Shown here piece after piece: positions 1-5,999 of a stretch of DNA of 7,524 nucleotides. Where the stretch lies: NCBI GenBank assembly GCA_024693165.1, contig JAILLM010000067.1:1-7524 (forward strand), written 5' to 3'. The DNA is from Bacilli bacterium (GTDB lineage Bacteria > Bacillota_I > Bacilli_A > RF39 > UBA660). Below the pieces are notes generated by a model. It did no database searches. It saw nothing but the letters and a program-made list of their open reading frames with translations, and had not been told where the DNA came from. Both the position numbers and the translations under genes were made by a program. How positions within the stretch are numbered: position 1 is the first letter of the stretch; each line of letters opens with the position of its first letter.

Positions 1-22
1 AAAGGAAATTTTTGATTACAGT

Positions 23-1891
23 ATGTATTCTTTATTTAAGAATTTTGATAATTATACAAGAGTAATGAGAACAATAAGAAAGAATAATAAAGCTATTGAA
101 AACTTTAATAAACTAAATGAATATATTAAGAAATCCGCTAAGTTCTCAATTGATGAAGATTCATTTGTTAAATCAATTATTTCTACTATCGAAGGACTAG
201 ATGATTCAGTATTAAATGTAGATACTTATTTAGAAAGTGAAATAGAAAAAGATAAGAAACGTGTAGGTATTTATGCATTAAGTCATGATGATATAATGAC
301 TGCATCAAACACAATGAGAAGAATAGATTCACAAATGGAAAAATTAGATAATTATATTACTATTGCTGAAGAAAAGAGTAAAAATATAATTAATACTACA
401 AATGAATCTGAATTGAAAATAAAACAAGCAACAGAATTATCTATTATAGAATTAAAAAAATATAGAAGTACTCTAGAAAAAGAATTAAAGAATCTTTTAG
501 AGCAACACCTAGAAAATGTAAAAATTGAAATTAATAATAAAGCAGATACTGTATTTAGTGAAATACTAAAGAAATATCAAGAACAACTTGAAGAGTTTAG
601 AATAGTATCTAAAAACTTATCTATTCAAAGTACTAGAGAGTTAACTTTATTAAAAGAAGAAACTGATAAGAGTTTAAATGAATTAAGAGAATATGTTCAT
701 AATAATCCAGAACTAAAATCTGCATTAACTCAAGCTGAAGAAAGTGCAGCTGTTAGAGATAAATTATTAGAAATAATAAAAGTAGAACAAGAAAGACCAG
801 TAGATACTTCAGAAGAAAAAATAGTAAGAGGAATTAATAGAATAGTTGTTCCTAATACTAAAAAAGTTGAAATACCAGATTCAGTAGTAACACAAAGTAA
901 TGTTCAAATTATAAAACCATATGCATTTAAGAATGCTAAAGATTTTGCAAAAGTTATGAGAAACATTGAAAAACAAATAGCTTTAGGTGAAAGTAATGGT
1001 GGAATTTATCATAAAAAGATTAAAGAACTTCTTGCTTGTTTAATGGTAGGAGATTGGCCATATATGTATGGACCATCAGGAGCAGGTAAAGGACATACTG
1101 TTCGTCAAGTTGGATCACTTTTAGGTCAAAAAGTAATTGATGCTGGTAAGATTGGAGATGTACCATCAGTTATAGGTTATATTGATCCTCAAGGAAGATT
1201 TAGAGCTCCTTCAGCATTAGAAGCAGTAGTAGATGGTTGTCTAGTATTTTTTGATGAATTTGATAATGGTAATCCAGATACAAGAGTTGCTTTAAATACA
1301 ATGTACTCTAATCTAAGAGATAAGATTACAGATCCATCAAGTGATCAATATATTAGATTTGCTCAAGAAATAGATGTTCCTATTAATCCTAACATGAGAA
1401 TGATTGCAGCAGGTAATACTGATGGTAACGGTAGTGATCGTCAATATACTGATAGATATCCAATTGATGAATCAATAAAAGAAAGATTAAAATATATTTA
1501 TTTTGATTATGATAATAGAGTAGAACAACATATTTTAAAAGACTATAAAGATTGGTATGAATTCTTCATTAACTTTAGAAATGCATGTATTGAATATGCT
1601 AAATCTCAAGGTGATGAAAACGCTCAAGGTAATGTAAGTACAAGAGATGCATCAGATATTAATAGAGATATCAATTTAAATGCGAAAGAATTAGATGATA
1701 TGATGAATCAATATTTCGTTCAATCAAAAGAATCTGATTATAGAAATGCATTAGCAAGACAAATTGCCAAAGTATATAATATTGAATATAATCAAGAATA
1801 TGACGACTATCATGGAACTTTAAGTGAAGCAGATGGATTAGTACTTGCAAAACAATTTGTTACTAGATGTAATAAAGGTATCAAGGGATAA
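23..1891 (+). CDS. Coiled-coil AAA+ ATPase, MoxR/CobS-like (phage-type)
   Basis: Predicted cytoplasmic ATPase of the MoxR/CobS-like AAA+ class, whose members remodel partner proteins, usually together with a VWA-type protein. Residues about 95-250 are rich in Glu, Lys and Leu and look like a long coiled coil. The ATPase core covers about 320-500. It has Walker A GPSGAGKGH (350-358), Walker B LVFFDEFD (407-414, with D411 and E412), a sensor-1 strand MIAAGNT (N465) and a probable arginine finger in IDESIKERL (R488). A helical lid follows to residue 622. Walker A has Gly where Thr or Ser normally follows the lysine. No signal peptide or membrane helix is seen. The next gene starts 2 nt after the stop, so the two are probably cotranslated. 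The start is uncertain: the only SD-like AAAGGA (1-6) lies 16 nt upstream, and the frame stays open to the left edge, so the protein could begin outside the window. The ATPase class is clear; the substrate is unknown. Confidence 0.85.
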   Translation: MYSLFKNFDNYTRVMRTIRKNNKAIENFNKLNEYIKKSAKFSIDEDSFVKSIISTIEGLDDSVLNVDTYLESEIEKDKKRVGIYALSHDDIMTASNTMRRIDSQMEKLDNYITIAEEKSKNIINTTNESELKIKQATELSIIELKKYRSTLEKELKNLLEQHLENVKIEINNKADTVFSEILKKYQEQLEEFRIVSKNLSIQSTRELTLLKEETDKSLNELREYVHNNPELKSALTQAEESAAVRDKLLEIIKVEQERPVDTSEEKIVRGINRIVVPNTKKVEIPDSVVTQSNVQIIKPYAFKNAKDFAKVMRNIEKQIALGESNGGIYHKKIKELLACLMVGDWPYMYGPSGAGKGHTVRQVGSLLGQKVIDAGKIGDVPSVIGYIDPQGRFRAPSALEAVVDGCLVFFDEFDNGNPDTRVALNTMYSNLRDKITDPSSDQYIRFAQEIDVPINPNMRMIAAGNTDGNGSDRQYTDRYPIDESIKERLKYIYFDYDNRVEQHILKDYKDWYEFFINFRNACIEYAKSQGDENAQGNVSTRDASDINRDINLNAKELDDMMNQYFVQSKESDYRNALARQIAKVYNIEYNQEYDDYHGTLSEADGLVLAKQFVTRCNKGIKG

Positions 1892-1893
1892 TC

Positions 1894-2955
1894 ATGAGTT
1901 TATATGATTTGTTAGAAGACTTTCTTAAGTTTATAGGATATCACCATTTAGAACCACTTCCAACTGACAAACTTATAGATTCTAAAGACGAACCGACTAA
2001 GAAAAAGGTGAATAAAATGTCTAATAGAGAGAGATTTCCTAATATAGTATTAGAACCAGAAGTAAAAACAATCCAAGGTGAAGAATATACTGTATATAAA
2101 TTTAGATTTCAAGGACTAAGTGATGTTTATAATTACTTAAAAAGCGATCCTATTATAAATAGAAAAGTATTTGGTATAAGAATATCTAGTACTTTCGGTT
2201 CTAGTGGATTTGCAGGTATGAAATATGACGATGCTTTAGAACAATTAATTAATTATAATGATCCAAAATATAAAGAATTCTTAACTTTGAGTACTAAGAC
2301 TAAAGTTAAAAATTTAAAAATAGGTGGAGTATTTAAAACTGTTAATAGTGTTGCAGGTGGAACAGTAAGACCTGAAGCAATTGCAACTGGAGACCCTTAT
2401 GTTTATAGAACAACAAGATTATATAAAATAGATAAATCAGTAAATTTATATGCAAATGCTTGCTATGTTTGGGATACTTCTAGATCTCAAGTTTATAATA
2501 GAGCAGTCATACTAACTAATATAATTCATGCACTTGAAGAACAAGGTATAAAAGTAAATGTAAATGTTTTTGAAGCAGCACGTAAATATGATGAACTATT
2601 AGAAATAGAATTAAATATAAAGAAGAATGGTAGAGGTACAAACTATCAAGCTTTATATAGATCTTTATGTAATGTAGAATTCTTAAGAAGACTTATGTTT
2701 AGAGTTCTAGAAACATCAGATGTTAAAAATAATTGGAAAGAAGGATATGGTAAACCTTGTGGAGAAGAATTCATGAGAGATTACTATAAACTTAATAAAG
2801 ATGATATTTATTTTGGTGAACCAAGTGAATTAGGTATCAATGGTAAAGATATCGGGGAAGATTTTGAAAATGCTATTAATAAATTAGAACTTCAAAATGT
2901 AATTGATGTTCCAAAAGCAAAAAAGAGAATTAGAGAAAGTATAAAAACTATTTAA
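1894..2955 (+). CDS. VWA-like partner of the AAA+ ATPase (phage DUF7192-like)
   Basis: A 353-residue soluble protein that I recognise only by pattern, as resembling the VWA-like proteins beside CobS-like ATPases in phages (recalled as DUF7192, not searched). A predicted strand (183-193) ends in DTSRS (194-198), a match to the DxSxS metal-site motif of VWA domains. A helix and strand follow (200-226, with HALEEQGIKVNV), then GRGTNYQAL (246-254), which resembles the second, threonine-bearing metal loop. The segment FLRRLMFRVLE (263-273) followed by YGKPC (285-289) also fits the phage family. A clear third metal loop (TDG) is absent. The first 41 residues are polar and may be dispensable, because a second good start lies at codon 42. 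The ribosome site AAGGGA sits in the last codons of the ATPase gene, implying translational coupling. The likely role is adaptor or substrate receptor for the ATPase; this is inference from pairing. Confidence 0.7.
   Translation: MSLYDLLEDFLKFIGYHHLEPLPTDKLIDSKDEPTKKKVNKMSNRERFPNIVLEPEVKTIQGEEYTVYKFRFQGLSDVYNYLKSDPIINRKVFGIRISSTFGSSGFAGMKYDDALEQLINYNDPKYKEFLTLSTKTKVKNLKIGGVFKTVNSVAGGTVRPEAIATGDPYVYRTTRLYKIDKSVNLYANACYVWDTSRSQVYNRAVILTNIIHALEEQGIKVNVNVFEAARKYDELLEIELNIKKNGRGTNYQALYRSLCNVEFLRRLMFRVLETSDVKNNWKEGYGKPCGEEFMRDYYKLNKDDIYFGEPSELGINGKDIGEDFENAINKLELQNVIDVPKAKKRIRESIKTI
2005..2019 (+). promoter_or_regulatory. Internal ribosome binding site and alternative ATG
   Basis: AAGGTG (2005-2010) lies 6 nt ahead of an in-frame ATG (2017-2019), codon 42 of the VWA-like gene. 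Spacing and strength equal those of genuine starts in this window. Use of this site would give a 312-residue form lacking the polar N-terminal tail. The upstream start at 1894 also has a usable SD, so both forms could be made. Confidence 0.45.
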
Positions 2956-3187
2956 AGATGATATCAAAGAATTAGGATATATGTTACATGATGTTCCTAT
3001 AAGATACATGTATTATTTAAAGAAAGACATAGATATTAATGATATTAAAGTACAAACTGAAGAAGTAGAGTTTGTTAAATATATGACTATTGATGAAATT
3101 AATGAAATAATAAAAAGTGATTTAATGACTAAATCACATGCAATTCAATTTAATGAAATGATTAAAAGAAAAAAACTTGTAAGATAA
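2945..3187 (+). pseudogene. Nudix hydrolase remnant, C-terminal half
   Basis: Read from 2945, in a frame different from the preceding gene and overlapping its last 11 bases, the frame runs KLFKDDIKELGY and then the 68-residue open frame from ATG 2981. ELGY resembles the end of a Nudix box (REUxEExGU). The later segment VQTEEVEFVKYMTIDEINE resembles the conserved C-terminal part of Nudix (isopentenyl-diphosphate-isomerase-like) hydrolases, which ends with a helix and a histidine-bearing loop as here (TKSHAIQF). The catalytic glutamates and everything before the box are missing, and the gap between ELGY and the C-terminal motif is shorter than usual. AGGA only 3 nt before ATG 2981 is a poor ribosome site. 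The likeliest reading is a dead fragment cut by a rearrangement at about 2945-2957. A short translated protein from 2981 is possible but unlikely to hydrolyse nucleotides. Confidence 0.55.
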
Positions 3188-3200
3188 ACTTACAAGTTTT
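3172..3200. terminator. Bidirectional rho-independent terminator
   Basis: A perfect 12-bp stem (3172-3183 with 3189-3200) has a 5-nt loop. It is flanked by TTTTAATTT on the + side and by seven adenines (3169-3175), which read as a U-run on the - strand. It ends the ATPase/Nudix-remnant side and the convergent small membrane protein gene. The TAA of the Nudix remnant lies in the loop. Confidence 0.85.
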
Positions 3201-3203
3201 AAT

Positions 3204-3467
3204 TTACATAAATGTTAATAATAATCCCCAAATGAATACGAATATACCACCAACAATTAGTATCCATCCATAAGGAAGAATAAATATACCAGCAATGATT
3301 AAGAACGTTGCAAGTAACATGAATAAAACAAAGAATATACCATTAGAAACTTTTCTAGATTCTTTTTCTTTTCTTAATTTTCCATAATCATTGAAATCGT
3401 AATCCATGTGTTTAATTCTTTTTTCAATCTTTCTTTCAATATCTGTTTTAATATTTGTACTTCTCAT
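3204..3467 (-). CDS. Small two-helix membrane protein
   Basis: An 87-residue protein that I do not recognise as a named family. Residues 1-42 are charged and rich in Lys, Arg, Asp and Glu (for example DIERKIEKRIKHMDYDF). They are followed by two hydrophobic helices at about 43-64 and 67-86, joined by a short turn containing Pro-Tyr-Gly. The topology is probably a helical hairpin with a cytoplasmic N-terminus. ATG at 3467 is preferred over the GTG at 3476: AAGG (3482-3479) is only 2 nt from the GTG but 11 nt from the ATG. It has its own promoter and is convergent with the Nudix remnant, with a shared terminator. Function is unknown. Confidence 0.75.
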   Translation of the reverse strand: MRSTNIKTDIERKIEKRIKHMDYDFNDYGKLRKEKESRKVSNGIFFVLFMLLATFLIIAGIFILPYGWILIVGGIFVFIWGLLLTFM

Positions 3468-3488
3468 ATAAACCACTACCTTACAATA

Positions 3489-3517
3489 AATATAATATAT
3501 AAATGTGGTTTTGTAAA
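3489..3517 (-). promoter_or_regulatory. SigA-type promoter for the small membrane protein
   Basis: On the - strand, TTTACA (3517-3512), a 17-nt spacer and TATATT (3494-3489) closely match the -35 and -10 consensus. Transcription would start near 3482, leaving a leader of about 15 nt before the ATG at 3467. The promoter lies directly behind the terminator of the MraZ-like gene, so the small gene is probably transcribed independently. Confidence 0.6.
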
Positions 3518-3521
3518 TTAA

Positions 3522-3555
3522 AAAAAGAAGTTTAATTTACTTTGAACTTCTTTTT
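3522..3555 (-). terminator. Rho-independent terminator of the MraZ-like gene
   Basis: An 11-bp stem (3522-3532 with 3545-3555) has a 12-nt loop. On the - strand it is followed by a run of uridines coming from the adenine tract at 3520-3526. The stop codon of the MraZ-like gene is in the loop, and the right arm codes for its last residues. Confidence 0.75.
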
Positions 3556-3938
3556 CTATACAATTCAGGATAACCAAAATCGCCAGTAATGACAATTCTA
3601 TCACCAGAACCTTGAACAATTATATTATTGTCATAAAACTCTATATTACTTAATGTAATTCTTTTTGAATTATCTACAGTAACTTCACTAATAATACTTT
3701 CACAGTATTCTCTAAATTCTTTTAGGAATGATTTTCGCTCTTTAAAGTCCTTTATTGAATCAATTATATCAACGTATTCTTCTAATACTTCTGAAGAATA
3801 AATAGCAAGTCTATCATCCTCAGGTATAACAATTAATCTTTCTCCAGCTTCTGCACAAGTGAACTTAGGTAAGTATAATCTCTTTTTATCATCTACACTT
3901 GTATTAGAATAACCAATAAGTACTTTATCTCCAAACAT
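3537..3938 (-). CDS. Orphan MraZ-like transcriptional regulator
   Basis: A 133-residue protein with the two-copy SpoVT/AbrB layout of MraZ. The first copy carries VDDKKRLYLPKF (DxxxR at D16 and R20). The second carries VDNSKRITLS (D89 and R93), followed by the strand-rich NIIVQGSGDRIVITG (105-119), which lines up with the VVIIGVGNRIEIW region of MraZ. The two are joined by a helical linker (50-84). In MraZ these motifs bind DNA in a ring-shaped oligomer. Both copies lack the usual glycine of D-x-K-G-R, so DNA preference may differ. Classical mraZ leads the division and cell wall cluster before rsmH; here the gene stands alone, with its own promoter and terminator and divergent from a dCMP deaminase. 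A strong SD, GGAGG (3950-3946), lies 7 nt before the ATG. It is either a second MraZ paralogue or a diverged relative controlling its neighbours. Confidence 0.75.
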   Translation of the reverse strand: MFGDKVLIGYSNTSVDDKKRLYLPKFTCAEAGERLIVIPEDDRLAIYSSEVLEEYVDIIDSIKDFKERKSFLKEFREYCESIISEVTVDNSKRITLSNIEFYDNNIIVQGSGDRIVITGDFGYPELYRKRSSK

Positions 3939-3965
3939 TTTACATCCTCCAAAACCTTAATAATT

Positions 3966-3995
3966 ATTCTAACATACACCTGTATTTGTAAGCAA
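3966..3995 (-). promoter_or_regulatory. Promoter of the MraZ-like gene
   Basis: On the - strand, TTGCTT (3995-3990), an 18-nt spacer and TAGAAT (3971-3966) form a plausible SigA promoter. The start would be near 3959, with a leader of about 20 nt containing the GGAGG site. It overlaps the divergent dCMP deaminase promoter. Confidence 0.45.
3974..3985. promoter_or_regulatory. Short palindrome in the divergent promoter region
   Basis: ATACA-CC-TGTAT is a perfect 5-bp inverted repeat with a 2-nt centre. It sits in the spacer of the MraZ-like gene promoter and over the -35 position of the dCMP deaminase promoter, where a bound protein could affect both. It could be chance in AT-rich DNA. No regulator can be assigned. 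Confidence 0.25.
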
Positions 3996-4009
3996 TAAAA
4001 TGTTATGAT
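3981..4009 (+). promoter_or_regulatory. Extended -10 promoter of the dCMP deaminase operon
   Basis: TGT-TATGAT (4001-4009) is a TGn-extended -10 element. The -35 position (TGTATT, 3981-3986, 17-nt spacer) is weak, as expected for extended -10 promoters. Transcription would start near 4016, downstream of the ATG at 4005, which supports the gene starting at 4026. Confidence 0.5.
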
Positions 4010-4025
4010 TGATATAGGTGATAGT

Positions 4026-4532
4026 ATGAGTAATAAGAGATCAGATTATTTAAATTGGGATGAATACTTTATAAGTATTGCAAAATTATCTGCATTAAGA
4101 AGTAAAGATCCTAATACTCAAGTTGGATGTTGTATTGTATCTGAAGATAATAGAATTTTATCAGTTGGATATAATGGAGCACCTAATGGATTTGATGATG
4201 ATAAATTTCCTTGGGATAGAGAAGGAGATAGATTAAACACTAAATACATGTATGTATGTCATAGTGAAGTAAATGCTATTCTAAATTACAGAGGAAATAA
4301 AAAAGATTTCGAAGGATCTAAAATTTATGTTAGATACTTCCCATGTAATGAATGTGCAAAAGCAATCATTCAATCAGGAATAAAAGAGGTAATTTATTCT
4401 TTTCCATACAATCATGGTAATCATTCTGAAGAGATGGAAGCATCAATTAGAATGTTTAATGAATGTGGTGTAAGTTATAGAAAATTTGAACCGACTAATA
4501 GAAAAGAAATAACATTAGAATTGGAGGGGTAA
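4026..4532 (+). CDS. dCMP deaminase (deoxycytidylate deaminase)
   Basis: A zinc-dependent cytosolic enzyme converting dCMP to dUMP, the feed for thymidylate synthase. The 168-residue protein has the family's opening pattern (DYLNWDEYFISIAKLSA, then SKDPNTQVG) and the catalytic motif HSE (H79 as zinc ligand, E81 as proton shuttle). PCNEC supplies the other two zinc ligands (C107, C110). The length is normal for the ComEB/DCTD/phage T4 Cd group. ATG 4026 is chosen over ATG 4005 because AGGTG lies 5 nt before it and family members begin near here; the upstream ATG falls inside the promoter. The last codons contain GGAGGGG, the ribosome site of the next gene, so the two are translationally coupled. 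The enzyme is common in both Firmicutes and phages, so it does not show origin. Confidence 0.93.
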   Translation: MSNKRSDYLNWDEYFISIAKLSALRSKDPNTQVGCCIVSEDNRILSVGYNGAPNGFDDDKFPWDREGDRLNTKYMYVCHSEVNAILNYRGNKKDFEGSKIYVRYFPCNECAKAIIQSGIKEVIYSFPYNHGNHSEEMEASIRMFNECGVSYRKFEPTNRKEITLELEG

Positions 4533-4533
4533 T

Positions 4534-5967
4534 ATGAAATTTTGTGGACATTGTGGTAAGTCCATAGAAGAAGATGTTAAGTTTTGCCCTTACTGTGGAA
4601 AAGGTAATAAAAAGAAAAAACATATGCTTTTATATTTTATATTAATGGTAATGATTTTTATTCTTTTTGATATAGGATCTAAATTAATTTATAGTAGCTC
4701 TTATTCAATAATCTCATTATCTAAATATGGTAGTTATATTATCCTTGAATCTATTTGGGCATTAACTGTATTTGTAATGTTGTTATGGGCAGGTAATGCA
4801 TATATATTTCATTGGAAAAAAGTACCAATAAGAAAATCTTTTTCTTTAGCATTACCACCAGTAGTAATAGCTATTATTATGTTCTTAACAAATTTTACAG
4901 AAGCAGTTTCTTATAATCTTGTAGATGTTTTAGGATTAGCACTATATTGTTTTGCAATTGGATTAACTGAAGAATTTCTTTGTAGGGGATGGCTATTAAC
5001 AGAGTTTATTGAAAGATATGGTTATGATCATAAACATGTTAAGTTATCAGTATTAGCAAGTGCATTAATCTTTGGTTGTATGCATTTTACAAATATCTTC
5101 GCAGGACAAACATTCTTTGAAACAGTAATGCAAGTAATTCAAACCGCAGGTATGGGTTACTTACTTGGAACAGTATTTTATAGAACAAGAAATATTTGGT
5201 CAGTAGTATTTATCCATGCATTTTATGATTTCTCATTAATGCTTACAGAAATAGGTAGATTTGCAGTTTGCACAGGTACAGGTGAAACAGAATCACAATT
5301 AACTACAATTATAGTATCTGTATTACTAGCAGTTATTTATTTTGCACTTGGTGAATTCAATCTACGAAAAACCAAAACTTATGATTTATTACCAGATGTA
5401 AAAGAATTGACTGAAAAAGATATCGCTGATTCAAAAAGAACTACTAAACTATGTAGATTAATTGTTGAAATAAGTTTTGCTGCAATCATGGTTACAAATT
5501 ATGTAACGCCTGATGTTCAAATTAAAGAATGCAAACCTTATCCAACAAAATCTATAAGTGGTAATTATTCAATTAAAAGAGTTTACTATAAAGAATATGA
5601 ATATGTTGAAAGTAATACTGTAAGTCGCATTTATATTAAAGATGATAAGTTCTATAAACAAAATAAATATACTAAAGAGGAATCTGAACTAACTAGTTCT
5701 AAGAATGACTTAATTGTAATTCATAATGAAACAAATAATATCTTAGCTTATTATGATAAAGAAAATAATAAAATACATTATGAAAAGAATACATTTATAT
5801 TAGGTGATAATCCAATAATAATAGATTATCCAGTTCCTCAACTTGAAAGTTTTGGAGTAATAGAATTGGAGAGTGGAGAAGAATATGTCTTCTTTACTTC
5901 TAAAGATATTCCATATGGAATGATTGATAGTGATTCAGTTCTTTATGAAGTTTCATTTGATGATTAA
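4534..5967 (+). CDS. Zinc-ribbon CPBP (CAAX-type) intramembrane protease
   Basis: A 477-residue membrane protein. It opens with a double-CxxC zinc ribbon (C4, C7, C18, C21), then a lysine run and about eight membrane helices (roughly 31-48, 70-92, 104-120, 131-147, 172-186, 196-215, 221-238, 256-272). The three motifs of the CPBP/Abi/Rce1 family are intact: EEFLCR (E146, E147, R151), FGCMH (F180, H184) and HAFYD (H228, D232). These form the glutamate and histidine active site inside the membrane. A charged segment (273-307) and a further helix (about 308-325) lead to a 150-residue, strand-rich C-terminal domain that is not part of the usual family. Counting helices from a cytoplasmic zinc ribbon puts that domain outside the cell. 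GGAGGGG (4523-4529), inside the preceding gene, is the ribosome site. The substrate is unknown; relatives process prenylated or bacteriocin-type peptides or act in immunity and stress signalling. Confidence 0.88.
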   Translation: MKFCGHCGKSIEEDVKFCPYCGKGNKKKKHMLLYFILMVMIFILFDIGSKLIYSSSYSIISLSKYGSYIILESIWALTVFVMLLWAGNAYIFHWKKVPIRKSFSLALPPVVIAIIMFLTNFTEAVSYNLVDVLGLALYCFAIGLTEEFLCRGWLLTEFIERYGYDHKHVKLSVLASALIFGCMHFTNIFAGQTFFETVMQVIQTAGMGYLLGTVFYRTRNIWSVVFIHAFYDFSLMLTEIGRFAVCTGTGETESQLTTIIVSVLLAVIYFALGEFNLRKTKTYDLLPDVKELTEKDIADSKRTTKLCRLIVEISFAAIMVTNYVTPDVQIKECKPYPTKSISGNYSIKRVYYKEYEYVESNTVSRIYIKDDKFYKQNKYTKEESELTSSKNDLIVIHNETNNILAYYDKENNKIHYEKNTFILGDNPIIIDYPVPQLESFGVIELESGEEYVFFTSKDIPYGMIDSDSVLYEVSFDD

Positions 5968-5999
5968 AAAGACTAAGAATTTTTCTTCTTAGTCTTTTT
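5966..5999. terminator. Bidirectional terminator between convergent genes
   Basis: A perfect 14-bp stem (5966-5979 with 5986-5999) has a 6-nt loop. Stretches of A at one base and T at the other give a U-tract in both directions. It overlaps the TAA of the protease gene and the last seven codons plus the TAG of the opposite gene, whose Lys-rich tail is encoded by the stem. Confidence 0.85.

Noticed and set aside
23..3187. Interpretation as an intact prophage
   Set aside because: Only the ATPase pair is phage-like; no integrase, terminase, portal, capsid, tail or lysis genes and no attachment repeats are visible.
4005..4025. Upstream ATG giving a longer dCMP deaminase
   Set aside because: It falls inside the extended -10 promoter, has no SD, and adds residues that family members lack; ATG 4026 has AGGTG at good spacing.
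3939..4025. Canonical MraZ box repeats (TGGG or AAAGTG type) in front of the MraZ-like gene
   Set aside because: Neither motif nor its complement occurs in the intergenic region.
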